Shown: positions 20,080 to 31,402 of the stretch, in pieces
Layout: each line of letters begins with the position of its first letter
Position numbering within the stretch: position 1 is the stretch's first letter
Assembly: GCA_951799405.1 (NCBI GenBank)
Contig: OX637333.1
Location: 14,321,960 to 14,385,959, forward strand
Length of the DNA: 64,000 nt
Direction of reading: 5' to 3'
DNA from: Agapetus fuscipes
Lineage: Eukaryota > Arthropoda > Insecta > Trichoptera > Glossosomatidae
Made by a program: the position numbers and the translations under genes
The notes under the pieces: model-generated
What the model saw: only the letters and a program-made list of their open reading frames with translations
Database searches by the model: none
Told to the model about the DNA's origin: nothing

Positions 20080-20231
20080 TTTATCACATACCAAACAGCC
20101 ATTTCCCATCATTTGTATGCTTTATCACATACCAAACAGCCATTTCCCATCATTTATATGCTTTATCACATACCAAACAGCCATTTCCCATCATTTGTAT
20201 GCTTTATCACAAACCAAATAGCCATTTCCCA
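20080..20231 (+). repeat. 41-bp minisatellite, about 3.7 copies
   Basis: Unit TTTATCACATACCAAACAGC plus CATTTCCCATCATTTGTATGC. Starts just past the tail of the SINE-A. Confidence 0.85.
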
Positions 20232-20652
20232 AAACGCAATTGGGAGCCTTAATGGTTTGTTGCACTTAGACACACTTTATTACAAAAATGAAGTACACAC
20301 AATGAACTGTCAGAGACGACATGATAACCTTTTATAGTGGGTCAAGTTTTATTTGTTTATTTGTCAAACTGAAATTTACAATCTCATTTAATGAATAAAA
20401 GAATGAATTGGCATGCTAATAATGGCGGCATCAAATAAAACAGTTTTGCATGACTAATAATCCGGGTGGGTATTAAGCCCACCTGGGGCTCTGGTGCAGG
20501 GAAAGAAGTGGGACCCCACACGCTATTTTTTGTTTTACTTATTGTGAACCTAAACAAACCTGAGTATCTGTGGCAAAGGGTGAGATTTGACAGAGGGAAG
20601 CCAGTTAACAAAAAAAAACAATCGAAAAAAGGTCCACTGCGTGAAAAAATAC

Positions 20653-21068
20653 TGACGGTTAAAAGGTAATAGGGCATAAGCGCCAAAAACTAAATTGTTC
20701 AGGAGAGCAGTTTAAAGTTTGAGATTGCAGAAAAATGGCATAAGTTTTTTATTTTTTATCATATCGTTAATCAAAACAGCTCTAAAATTAGAAAAATAAA
20801 GGAATTTATTGGCATTCCTATTAATGTGGTTTTACGATTTTTTTATGTCACAAGCGCCTTTAGGACAAAAAAGGCCAAAATCTTGTCGGTTACACCAAAA
20901 CCATACTTCGAAAACGCAGTTGTTTGCTTGGGCATAAGCAACAAAAAAAGCATCGTAGAGGTATGAGAGTAAGCGCATTAAAAAGAGCGGAATTTTTTAA
21001 GTAGGATAGCATTCATAACTCATTTTTGACCAAAACGTCGCTTATGCACTACTTCCTTTTAACCATCG
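20653..21068. mobile_element. TIR element (MITE), about 416 bp
   Basis: GGTTAAAAGGTAATAGGGCATAAGCG at the left pairs with an inverted, slightly changed copy at the right (ends CGCTTATGCACTACTTCC). Additional inverted GCGCTTATG motifs occur inside. Target duplication not clear. Confidence 0.65.
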
Positions 21069-21108
21069 ACTTGTAGTAAAATGGCTTCACTTTTACTGTG
21101 AATTAAAA

Positions 21109-21614
21109 CTCTGATACTTGATAAAACAGTGAGCTTCAAGCATGATAAAGGTGGCTCTGATGCTTGATAAAACAGTGAGCTTCAAGCATGATAAAGGTGG
21201 CTCTGATGCTTGATAAAACAGTGAGCTTCAAGCATGATAAAGGTGGCTTTGATGCTTGATAAAACAGTGAGCTTCAAGCATGATGAAGGTGGCTCTGATG
21301 CTTGATAAAACAGTGAGCTTCAAGCATGATAAAGGTGGCTTTGATGCTTGATAAAACAGTGAGCTTCAAGCATGATAAAGGTGGCTCTGATGCTTGATAA
21401 AACTGTGAGCTTCAAGCATGATAAAGGTGGCTTTGATGCTTGATAAAACAGTGAGCTTCAAGCATGATGAAGGTGGCTCTGATGCTTGATAAAACAGTGA
21501 GCTTCAAGCATGATAAAGGTGGCTTTGATGCTTGATAAAACAGTGAGCTTCAAGCATGATAAAGGTGGCTCTGATGCTTGATAAAACTGTGAGCTTCAAG
21601 CATGATAAAGGTGG
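21109..21614 (+). repeat. 46-bp minisatellite, 11 exact-length copies, with higher-order repeat
   Basis: The unit starts CTCTGATGCTTGATAAAACA and ends CATGATAAAGGTGG. Every copy is 46 bp. Variants (CTCT/CTTT, AACAG/AACTG, ATAAAGG/ATGAAGG) show that copies 4-7 are repeated exactly as copies 8-11, a 184-bp higher-order unit. Each copy has an ATGCTTGA ... TCAAGCAT inverted pair that could form a hairpin. Confidence 0.95.
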
Positions 21615-21803
21615 CTTTGAAAACACCTTAAACTCTTCAGTCATGGCTTGATGCGAGAATACTTTTAAATTTAGAAACCTGACACCATTCAAAAAGTGGA
21701 GAAAAAATATATTTTCACTTACCATACTTAATTACTAAATTGATATTATTAAAAAAAATACAATATGGTAATTATTTATCAATAACATTAAAATTTACAT
21801 GAG

Positions 21804-23997
21804 ATATGAGTATCGCCGTCGAAATTTGTACCTTTTGTCTTGTGCGTGTGTCGCCTAATGATTTTCAGTTTTCAACGCGGCAAAAAGTTACGCTATATGC
21901 TTAGTAGCTTAGTTGCGTTTTTTTTCAGTACCTTAGTATAATTTTTTAACCAATATTAATATGCCTTAATCTCACAAATGTGACGTAGCGCGGTAACGGT
22001 AACGTTCGTCAATACAAAACACGCACGACATAATCCTAAAATTGATTTATTTGAAAATTAATAATACCAGCGACTATAAAAACACACAATCTTAAGAAGC
22101 ACTAATGTCTCTAAGCACTAATGTCTCTAAGTAGACAATACACGATTGACAACAGATTCTGATATTTACCCTAATAATTCCAAGCTAAATCCCACTCAAA
22201 ACAATCACAACAAGTTTACGGCTGAGACGTAGACCCTTTCAGAAGAAAATGAAGGTAGCGAATCAGTTTTTTTATGTTTTCTGCATCAAAGAGTTACCAT
22301 ACGCGAAAAAATACTTAGGGATGCAAGATTTTTGTCAGTTTCAATGAAAATGGTAACACACTAAAAGACAAATTTCGGAACCAAAAATGGAGACAACCAT
22401 TAGCAACTAATATTTCGTGTATAAATTAATAAATATTCTTGTGGCTAGTACAGAAAACAAAATATACATGATGATGATGATGAGTTGATGATTTCTTTAT
22501 ATCGCCGTTTCGTGATGTACTCACTCCAAGGGCGCTGGTGCAAACGATGCCAGAAATTTGCTTGTCTTCAGTGCATTCCGGAACTTTCCATGGTCCTCTA
22601 GCTTTCTCACATGATGTGGCAGGTGGTTCCAGGCCAGAGGGCCAGCAACTGCAAATGCACGCTCTCCAAATATTGTGTTAACTCTTCTTATAGGTTCTTC
22701 AATCCTTGATTTGGCTCCAGTCTCAGCCGAGCGCAGTGTAAGGCTTTTTTTGCCGAGGGTGACTGGTTTGATTAAATCAGCGAGATATTTGGGTGTTTTT
22801 CCAAATAAAGCTTTGTGGACCATCGTGCACACTTTGAACTCGATGCGCTCCGGTATACGGAGCCAGTGAAGCTTCTGGAGAAGAGGAGTAATGTGTGTAA
22901 ATTTTGACTGACCAGAAATCATGCGAGCGCACGCATTTACAACCAAGTGTAGCCTATTCAATTGACATTTTGGTTGGCCTGCATATAAGCTATTGCAGTA
23001 GTCTATTTTAGATCCCACAAATGCATTAACTAAAGCTTTCCTTGCTTCCATTGGTAGACAGTTATTAACAAGCTTGATTTGCCGTAATCCATAGAAACTC
23101 GAACTAACGGTCTTACTTATTTGAACTTTCATAGTCAGACAACTGTCTAGGTGAACTCCTAGGAGTTTGATACAAGAAGAAGGCAAAATGTCAACATTAG
23201 ACAATTTTATAGGGGTGTTGTTGTCTATCATGTGTGCTCTCTTTGGAGAAGTCATCCACATTACTTCAGTTTTTTCTTGGTGTAGCATCAACCGATGCGT
23301 AGACATCCAAAACCAAATATCTTCTATGCAATTCCTCACTTTGTTTAGCATTTCCGTGGTATCCTCTGGTCTGCAGTGCGCATATATTTGGCAATCATCC
23401 GCAAAAATATGCATTCTAACACCTCATTTTGTGCAAAGCCTTCCAGTTCCCTGATATACATTATAAAAAACAGCGGTCCCAAGACGGAGCCCTGTGGAAC
23501 TCCAGTATCCAATGTTGTTGGAGATGAAACACATTGATCTTTTCTTACAGTTTGGGTTCTGTCTTGCAGGTATTCCTTTCCAAAGCTTTTCCGCCTATTC
23601 CTAGACTCTTATTCATTTTTTCAAGGAGTATGCTGTGGTCAATGGTATCGAATATCGGTATTTTCATATACCTTACTAAGGTATATGAAAAAATACCCAA
23701 CTTTATAAACATTTGACTATTTTGATCGTATCTTGCCATCAAAGGGTCAAAAACGGATTGGCGACATGTAAAATTTGTATGAGAATGGAAAAAAGGCGAT
23801 TTGTTTTATTTTTTAATTATATCGCCACTTCATGCTTTTTGCAGATTTTTTTTTGTATTTCGATACGCTTTTCAAATACTCTACTCTAATAAATCTAGAA
23901 TTCAGTAGACATCACCAGTTTTTATGAAAAAACTGAAAATCATTAGGCGACACACGCACACGACAAAAGGTACAAATTTCGACGGCGATACCCATAT
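21804..23997. mobile_element. 2.2-kb TIR element carrying a LINE
   Basis: About 65-70 bp at the left (GTATCGCCGTCGAAATTTG, TGTGCGTGTGTCGCCTAATG) is repeated inverted at 23930-23990. Between them is a CR1-like LINE insertion (about 22470-23660). Target duplication was not recognised, and no DNA-transposase reading frame is visible. Confidence 0.7.
22521..23655 (-). pseudogene. CR1/L2-like LINE reverse transcriptase, 5'-truncated and frameshifted
   Basis: On the minus strand the frames show FDTIDHSILLEKM, SLGIGGKALE, then DTGVPQGSVLGPLFF, the catalytic box FADD, and a long C-terminal region (LLGVHLDS, GSKIDYCNSLYAG, LHWLRIPERIEFK, FAVAGPLAWNHLP) to a stop at 22521. The frame breaks between VPQGS and FADD (about 23415-23430) and again near 23560, so it is dead. 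The 3' end has an ATC microsatellite at 22470-22492. Homology starts near FDT at 23655, next to a ~34-bp hairpin. It is nested in the TIR element at 21804-23997. Confidence 0.85.
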
Positions 23998-24112
23998 ATC
24001 AACTTCTTTAAATATTTAAAAAGTAAATTAAGCTATGAGAAAGACAAACTATTAAATAGGTAAAATAATATCATCATGATACAATTTAGGGAATTTGATA
24101 TTATTGTTACAG

Positions 24113-24239
24113 TTGGTGATGCAGGGCCCCACGTATGCCTTGTGTTACTCTGCCATTGTTGGTTATGCAGCCCAGCTGGCCCCCGCAGGACTGTCAGCCA
24201 CACTGCAGGGACTCGTGGCAGGAGTGGATGATGGATTAG
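24113..24239 (+). CDS. MFSD6-like transporter, third exon in window
   Basis: A TTACAG acceptor precedes 24113 and GTAAGA follows 24239. The exon starts in phase 0 and leaves one base. It encodes LVMQGPTYALCYSAIVGY, followed by AAQLAPAGLSATLQGLV. The QG-TYAL motif and the AP-GL-AT-QGL motif are the most recognisable signature of the MFSD6 family. One transmembrane helix and the start of the next are visible. GC content and codon use differ sharply from the flanking AT-rich transposon DNA. The next intron is about 38 kb. Confidence 0.85.
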
Positions 24240-24318
24240 GTAAGAACCTGGGTTACTGTGCCATTGTTGGCAAAACAAAGCTTCGCTCGCTCGACAGCTC
24301 TTATCTCAAATAACTCAT

Positions 24319-25400
24319 ATGTTAGGGCACTCTAAAGTCGTATCTCGATGTACCACTTGTAATGAGCACTCTGGACCCCACTACAGGCGATCCATGGAAA
24401 GGCAGGCCATTTTGAGGTTATGAACCGGCAACTGACTAGGGGCCCCTTTGAGGTTAGGTTGCGCGCTTTTGCAGATGCCCGGCTAGCAAAAGAGACTCCT
24501 CAGGGTGGCGTTCATGGCCCAACACCTTGCTTGCTTTCCACTGATGCTAAAAAGGTTCAAAATATAGGCTATGGTAGGTAAACACCAGGTAAAGGAAAGG
24601 AAAGATTTTAAATTACAACAGACAATTGAGAGTATCACCACGCCAAACCGGTCAGAGTGACTGGTGAATCGGAGTTAAATTAGTTAATGAATTAAATGCT
24701 TCGATACGCTCACTGTGACGGAAGAAGTCCTGATGCTTGGATGCTAGTAGTCGATGTTCGGTGCGCCGGCCTCTAGGCACGGCGACGCTTTTGGCGGGAT
24801 GAGGTCGGGTGATCCACACTCCGGAGGAATTTCGGCACGGGGCTCAGCCCTGCGATAAGACTGGTGCTCTCGGCTGGACGGGGCAGGCGCTCCGTCCTCC
24901 TGAGGAACTTCGGGCACGGGGCTCCGGATATCGAGCAGCACTAAGTAAGTGGCCAAGCGGGCGCTTGCGGCGGGTAAAGCAGGGGCTCCGCCCTTCAGAG
25001 GAATCCGCCACGGGGGACCCAGGCGCGGCCAGGGGCTGTTGGTGCAGGAAATAACGACGACTTAGGCCTCCCAAGGTGAATCTTTTGGGCCACGCCTGGT
25101 CCGTGCTGTTTGTGTAGGCTTGGAAGAGATTCTGTCCCCGAATGTTGGGCGTCGGCGGCTTTTATAACCTTCTCACCAGCCTGACGCGGAGCTTAAACGG
25201 GTTTTTCCCACTCTTTCTCTCCCAACCGTCAATCTCAGCCTGTCTTCTTCCTCTAATTTTGAGCCGGTTCAATTTTTGTGGCTAAAGATGCGCTTCAATT
25301 TCTTTTCAATTTGTTAATGACATTTCCCAGTGAATATGTCTTCTTCTTCTTTGTAACAGGTAGCTATCTGACATTCTAGCTACCTGACACACTGTATCTT
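24319..25400. other. GC-rich block, probably an unclassified mobile element
   Basis: This stretch, particularly 24700-25170, is much richer in GC than anything near it. It contains imperfect ~100-bp repeats with GAGGAA-TTCGG-CACGGGGCTC. The minus strand has a TATA-like TTATAAAAGCC near 25160 followed by a GC-rich leader-like region, which would fit an LTR or a promoter. Several short open frames are present but no domain is recognised. Ends TGTTAGGG... at 24319 and ...GTAACA or ...GACACA near 25365-25393 are possible LTR limits, without target duplication. Confidence 0.4.
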
Positions 25401-25590
25401 CTTATATATAAAAAAGTAGAAATTTAACCTACCCATTTGTTTGTTTGTTTGTATATTTGTACCACTATAGGCGCCCATACCGTTCACAGTAGGGCACTGA
25501 AATTAAGCATCGACCCAAAAAACGCTCATACGCAAAAGATAGGGGGTTCTGAATGCTTAAAAACGCTTATTTCTTATAGATACCATAGAC

Positions 25591-25960
25591 CAGCGGTTCC
25601 CGAATTCTTTTGGCTACGGAACCCTTTTTGGCTCACCGTTTTTGTGCGGAACCCTAGCTAGGCTCTAGAGTCTAGTAATGCCTAGCTAGGGTTCACTCGC
25701 GAGCGGTACCTACCTACATATGTAGATAGGTATCTAAACTAAACGGAATTTTGGAATACAGTATTTTAAATTAAGATAATAATTACGTTCATTTATAAAA
25801 TTACCATATCTATATCTAAATATATCAAAGGTACGAGTAAAGCGATTTAAAATAGCTAGAATTAGAAAAAAAACATCGAAATCTTGAATATTTTCGCAGA
25901 ACCCCTGAGAGCCTTCTACGGAACCCCAGGGTTCCGCGGAACACCATTAGGGAACCGCTG
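25591..25960 (-). mobile_element. hAT MITE, 370 bp, 8-bp target duplication
   Basis: CAGCGGTTCCCGAATTC at the left and CAGCGGTTCCCTAATGG in reverse at the right. CCATAGAC flanks both sides (25583-25590, 25961-25968). Sequence matches the two ends of the longer element at 33405-34334 in the opposite orientation, with the coding middle deleted. Confidence 0.9.
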
Positions 25961-25968
25961 CCATAGAC

Positions 25969-26827
25969 ACTGAATCTAAAAATCATCCCGCTGGTGGCCA
26001 ATTTTAATTAAAAGTACCCATACTTAAAATTGTCCTGTCTTTTTATAATCCAAACAAATGTTGAAAGAAACTTTCTCTCAATAAATAAGTCTTTCAAACA
26101 AAAGTTGTAAATACCTACATACCTATGCAAAATTCCGAAATCATAACTTGCAAGTGGCCCAGCCATTGACTAATAACTAGAGCCCTACAGAAATGTTTTT
26201 ATTTTTATCCTCATTTCGTTTTAAAAATGGAAATTTCGTGTTTTGGCGGGGTTATTTTTTAAGGTGTAATGTACCAACCCAAAATAGACTACTTTTTTAA
26301 GCCAAAGTAAAAAAAAAAAAAAATTTTTTTTTTTTACATTGGCATTACAGGGAATTAGGAACTGGACCCAAATAACTACTTAATGAAAATTCCTTTATAG
26401 CCCTTTCAGAACTGAAAAATAAAAAGTATTTTTTTTCTTTGTTTTTCTTGATAATACTCATCTAATAGACCATAGGATAATGAAAAAAATATTTAAAAAA
26501 AATTATAACATTGGGTCTTTTGGAAAAGGTACCCAAGCAATTTTGTGGGTCAGGATTGAAGTACTACCAAAATATACTATTGGATGATTTTTTTAGAACT
26601 CAATATTCATGGAAATAACACAATTTTTATATTTTAAACTAACAGGTATCTTAAATTAAATCAATAATTCTGATTTCGGAACTATTGGAGATTGTGTCCA
26701 TAGTTTTGTGGCTTTGAATGTCTATCATCTGGCACATAATATTCAGCATCATCGTCATCATCTTCATGAGCTCATGATGAGATGCATCCCATCAAACCGC
26801 TTCATTTCTGTGCTTTTTATTTTTAAT
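25969..26827. other. Unannotated AT-rich stretch
   Basis: Contains an A/T homopolymer palindrome (about 26310-26335) and no recognised gene. Confidence 0.4.
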
Positions 26828-27660
26828 TCAATGTGCTTCTGCGACAGAGCACACATATTTGTAAATAATGACATGTTTGATGTTATTAAAGAATTCATCA
26901 TTGTAATAGATCTCAAAATATTTTAGAGGTGTTTTTTTAGGTCTCTCTTTCAAGTTCGAGTGATCAGGATCATTTGGAAGAGAAACATCTTCAAAATCCT
27001 TTTTTTTCCATATCATGTCTCTGACTTTAGGTAAAGGAGGGTCTGGGACTTTTTCATCTGTCACAACCTCCATTGGTTGAGGGTCTGGAATTTTTAACGT
27101 CAGTCACAACCTCGATTGGTTGAGGGTCTGGGACTTTTTCGTCAGTCACAACCTCGATTGGTTGAGGGTCTGGGACTTTTTCGTCATTCACAACCTCGAT
27201 TGGATAAGGGTCTGGGACTTTTTTGTCAGTCACATCCTCGATTGGTTGAGGGTCTGGGACTTTTTTGTCAGTCACAACCTCGATTGGTTGAGGGCCTGGG
27301 ACTTTTTTGTCAGTCACAACCTCGATTGCTTGAAGGCCTGGGACTTTTTTGTCAGTCACATCCTATATAGATTATTATTATAGACATCCTCGATTGGTTG
27401 AGGGTCTGGGACTTTTTTGTCAGTCACAACCTCGATTGGATGAGGGTCTGGGACTTTTTTGTCAGTCACAACCTCGATTGGTTGAGGGCCTGGGACTTTT
27501 TCGTCTGTCACAACCTGGATTGGCTCATCATCTCTCTCTTCCTCTTCAAATGACTGAGGTACATAAGTTTCCTAATTTTCATCTTCGTCTGAATCTTCCA
27601 CATCAGAATTTTCTAGTAACAGCACAATTTCTTCAAATTCTTTAATCAGATCCAAGTAAC
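26828..27660 (-). pseudogene. PiggyBac-like transposase N-terminal remnant with expanded repeat
   Basis: Minus-strand reading: an acidic lead with SDVEDSDEDEN, then a stop, then SFEEEERDDEPIQ, about eleven 14-residue repeats (VTDKKVPDPQPIEV), PKVRDMIWKKKDFED, and TPLKYFEIYYNDEFFNNI, ending at a stop near 26830. The W-K-DF, then PL-YFE-YF-DE-NI order is the N-terminal pattern of PGBD/piggyBac transposases. The DDD catalytic core is not found downstream. An in-frame stop near 27570 and a 26-nt insertion near 27365-27385 break the frame. Assignment is by motif recall. Confidence 0.55.
27048..27520. repeat. 42-bp coding-derived minisatellite, about 11 copies
   Basis: Unit GGGACTTTTTTGTCAGTCAC plus AACCTCGATTGGTTGAGGGTCT, 42 bp, so it keeps frame as 14 residues. 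One 26-nt interruption near 27365-27385 contains TATTATTATAG. Long ORFs on + here are shadows. Confidence 0.9.
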
Positions 27661-28689
27661 GAGCTGATGGCCATGAAAAATTAGAATATATCTGAACATC
27701 AGCTTGTAATATATTTTTTTCATCATTAATTACATTAAAATCTCAAATAACACGTTTTTTTTAAAACAAATAATAGTGAAATTTCAAATAAAGAATTCAC
27801 ATTATGTACTAATTGAGTCTCAATTATATCCGAACCTACACAATTGTGTGGGTGCACTTTTTTTGACAAAAAATTACAAAAAAAATAGAAAAGTTACAGC
27901 TATATTTACTTTATTAACTAATGTTTAGTTCTTTTTCATTTAATATTTAAACATTGAGCATAATTAAACTATATTTAGAAAAAAAATACTCACTTTCCCA
28001 TTTTCTAAATGGAGGCGCACAATAATCACAAACTTTGACCTTAGTGTACATAAAATTATAGAATGCTTTTAGCCTCAGAACGCTTTCTATGCATAGTATG
28101 TAACTTACACTAACGATCAGGCCCGGATTTAGGGCGGTTCGAGCGGTACGACCGAACCAGGGCCCCCGCTGCCAAAGGCCCCCCAAAAGTCTTATTCTTA
28201 TCATTATTCTAAAAAATAAAGCACAGAAAATGTAAAGAAATGCCACTTTTTTCACTTCCACTTTATAACGCTACGTTTCATATGGACAAAGTCTTCAATA
28301 ATTAGGAAATACAAGCTTCTCACAACAACTATTCAAGGGCCCCAGAAGAACTGAATAGGGCCCCGAGCATTCCAAACAGTAATCAAGTAATAAAAGATTC
28401 TCCTCAAACTAAAAAAAAAAACAAAGCAAGCAAAGGTACCGAAAATGTGCAGTCGTACCCGCCCATGTCAAACAATAGAGCCTTAGGGATTATAGCGCTT
28501 TTGTTCCTGCCATGGCGGCAACAGTTCCGAGGACAGGATTATAAATCTTTCTCAACTAAAGTAAGAAAGTATAAACAATACAAATATTGAAACAAAATAT
28601 TTAGTTGAAAAAAATATAGTGTCGAAAATAAATTTTGGTATTCTTGAAAGAGCTTCGATATTATTTTAATCTTACTAAATCTTCCTTTC

Positions 28690-28930
28690 AAAAATTTATT
28701 AACGTTTAAAATTCACATTAAGTGCATGCACACGCATTTCCTTGGCTTATAGGTTGGTTGCCATACTGTAAAAATTGTTCACTTTACCAATGTCACCTCT
28801 GTGTCAGGAAAGGTCGGAAAAAGTTGCAGGATGTATGTTTGTTTGAGGTTTGGATTTTAATTCGTAAGTGCTTATTTAGCAATTGTAAGCGTGAACTTAC
28901 ACGTGTTTATTTGTATATTCCTGAAGGGTT
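28690..28930 (+). repeat. SINE-A copy preceded by a small reverse SINE-A piece
   Basis: 28690-28737 is a reverse fragment (TTTAAAATTCACATTAAGTGC); 28738-28915 is a + copy starting TCCTTGGCTTATAGG. It runs into SINE-B. Confidence 0.65.
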
Positions 28931-29210
28931 CCGCAAGTGGCAAGTGGAACCTATTTATATTTACAGTTAAGGAGGCCGGCTTTACGCCAACCACTCTCGT
29001 AAAAGTGGGGGTTTCCCAGCTTCCAAGGGAGCTGGTACTCGTTTATTGTGAAGGCTGAGTAAGCCTTGCTGGTATTTAATTTTGGGGTTTGAAATAAACA
29101 CCGAAACGAGAAATCATATCTGACACCTTTGGTGGGACTCGAAAACCGAGCTCACGGCATCGAATGCAAGCACTCTAACAACTGAGATATCGACCAGACT
29201 TACATACATT
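28915..29210 (-). repeat. SINE-B, tRNA-derived
   Basis: In reverse the head reads GGTCGATATCTCAGTTGTTAG (A box) and GGTTTTCGAGTCCC (B box); the body includes TTGTGAAGGCTGAGTAAGCC on +. The tail abuts the SINE-A. Confidence 0.75.
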
Positions 29211-29349
29211 ATAGATAAATACAAGTTAATAGATTTACATCCTGCTTAACATAAGCACGCCAGTGATATTTCAATTAATTTGAAATGAAAAAAGTTATTC
29301 CATTTCAGTATATTTTAGACCAAAATGAAAATACTTTTATACTTTCTTT

Positions 29350-29550
29350 GATATTATGAGGCTGACCAACAAAAATGTAAGAAGTTGTTCACTTTGGCAA
29401 TGTCATTCTTGTTTCGGGGAAGGTCAGCAAAAGTTTTCGGGGCTATATTCATTGAAGTTTTGGGTTTTTATTTTGTTTGTGCATATGCAGCATGACGTGT
29501 AAAAGCGAACTTACGAGTGTCTCCTGATGGGCATGAATATTACATGAATT
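29350..29550 (+). repeat. Diverged SINE-A copy
   Basis: TATGAGGCTGACCAACAAAA to GGGCATGAATATTACATG; lacks the first 20 bp and the tail. Confidence 0.6.
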
Positions 29551-29839
29551 TTATGTAAATCTTAATTTATCAAATGAAACGTATAAATTGTTAATCCCTG
29601 GAATGCTAACCTAATTGCGATTTTCTACAACTTCACTTCTTTCTTTATCCGCAGCTTCTTTTTTCTATTACCTTGAAGATATATTTCGGTTAATTTATAT
29701 TATTCTTCTAAAACCTTATTTGTAAAAAGCAAAATGTAAACACTATAACTAGTAGCTCCTTTATCGTAATAATGTACGCGAGTACTTTGATTATCAAGTC
29801 GTGTTTTTTATATTGTCACTTAAAATGTATACATAGCTC

Positions 29840-30000
29840 AATTTGTGGAATGCTTGCATTCCATGCCGAGAGCTAGAGATCAATTCCCACGAAGAGTATC
29901 AGAAATCATTTTCCGTTTCAAACCCAACTAAAATAAGTAAAATAAGTAAGATCTGTAAAATTAAATAGATTCCACTCGCCACATGCAATCCTTTCGCGGA
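29840..30000 (+). repeat. SINE-B fragment
   Basis: Degenerate head (ATAGCTCAATTTGTGGAATGC; GAGATCAATTCCCACG) and a shortened body ending CACTCGCCACATGC. Confidence 0.5.
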
Positions 30001-30433
30001 CCATACGGTAAGATGCTGATGCTGCAAAATATAAGTGCAGCTTTTATAAACATATATCAAATGAAAAATATCAGATTTTTGTTTTTGAAATGACACCTTG
30101 AATTGACGGATGCGATGGTTATCTTACGTAAGTACTCGTACATCACAAAAAAAGGTTCCAGGGCTCAGTGAATACCATGGAAGATTTTTATTTTAAAATA
30201 TGTATATAATTCCTTTCATTCTACTACTGATTTCATAAGAAAAATAAAACAAAGGCGTTAGGGGAAGGTGCGGCCGGCGCGGAGGCGGCTTTGCAGTTTG
30301 CACAGAATTTAGTTGAGATTTTTTTTCGCACCAGGGCCCCCAGAGGGGTTAATCCGGGCCTGCTAACGATGCATGCAGTTTTCTACATAGTCTCAAGTTA
30401 TTTTATGTGAAATATTTGACGAAATATAACCAC

Positions 30434-30560
30434 ACTAGGGGCGTTGCCCCTGGCTGCTACGCAGCCCAACCCCTTAACATTTGTGAAATGGGTATATTGC
30501 ACATAGTTTTCTCGCGTTAAACTTCATAGTATTAAAAAACATGTAAAATAAAAACACACA
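30434..30560 (-). mobile_element. Helitron D 3' end
   Basis: CTAG at 30434-30437 preceded by A (so CTAG|T on the minus strand) next to two hairpins GGGGCGTTGCCCC and GGCTGCTACGCAGCC. The same end is at 40000-40137. The 5' limit is not defined. Confidence 0.7.
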
Positions 30561-30721
30561 GTTTTTGTAAAAGAACATTTACTTAGATTTGTTAGGCTTT
30601 GATAAAATAAATTTATAAAAATCCGCCATCACAAAAAAATACTGGGAATATCCCGCACTGTAAACGGTTATGCCTTAAAATATAATAAATACATCGATAG
30701 TGTATGCAAATATTAAATTTT

Positions 30722-31030
30722 TTGACCTATAGGTTGGTATGAGGCTGACCACCCATGCTTTAAAAAATGGTTCACTTTGCCAAAGTCACCCCTGTTTGAG
30801 GGAAGAGTTGCAGGGCTTATGTTCATTAGAGATTGTGTTTTTATGTTGTAAGGACACATGCAGCATGTGTAAGCGCGAACTTATAAGTGTGTGCTTAAGG
30901 GGATGCATTTAACATGAATATCAAATGTACTATATTTTGCAACTTAGATTATAAATTTAGATCTTAGATAGGTTGGTATGCATTTAATATAAAACTTAAA
31001 TGCTATATATCTTTGCAACTTAGATTATAT
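30722..31030 (+). repeat. SINE-A copy plus an extra tail fragment
   Basis: Full-length copy 30722-30957, then a second tail piece 30965-31030 (TTTGCAACTTAGATTATATAGG). Confidence 0.7.
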
Positions 31031-31402
31031 AGGTACATCCCTAAATCTCTCAAATTGCTTGTACGTAGGTATCTGAAAATTTTGGATAAAAAGAAACAAT
31101 TTTGTTGAAAATTTAAATGATTTATTATGTAAAATCGTTTTTTGCCATCTATATTTCTAAAAACCTTTCAATGATTTTTTTGTATTTCCCCGTTATATTT
31201 TTAAAATGCTGTATATCTTTGCAACTTAGATTATATAGGTACATCCCTACATCTCTAAATTGCTTATACGTAGGTATTTCAAAATATTGGATAAAAAAAA
31301 GCAATTTTGTTGAAAATCTCCATTATTTATTATGTAAAATCGTCTTTTGCCATCTATATTTGTAAAAACCTTTCAACGAAATTTTGTTTCCCCGTTATAT
31401 TT
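31006..31402 (+). repeat. Tandem duplication, unit about 197 bp
   Basis: Two diverged copies starting ATATCTTTGCAACTTAGATT (31006; 31206) and ending TTTCCCCGTTATATTTT. The unit starts with the tail of SINE-A. Confidence 0.8.

Larger units (their letters stand above)
28118..30362. mobile_element. hAT element, 2,245 bp, with 8-bp target duplication and nested SINEs
   Basis: Ends CAGGCCCGGATTTAG and, in reverse, CAGGCCCGGATTAAC. CTAACGAT flanks both (28110-28117; 30363-30370). The subterminal regions carry GGGCCCCC motifs. SINE-A and SINE-B copies lie inside (28690-30000). No transposase frame is visible. Confidence 0.9.

Noticed and set aside
20080..21614. CRISPR-like arrays
   Set aside because: Repeats are contiguous minisatellites with no unique spacers, in a eukaryotic genome.
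24319..25393. Solo LTR call for the GC-rich block
   Set aside because: TG...CA limits can be drawn but no target duplication was found; left as unclassified.
27116..27383. Repeat-encoded + ORFs (GLGLFCQSQPRLVE type)
   Set aside because: Shadow frames of a 42-bp minisatellite; only the minus frame joins piggyBac-like motifs.
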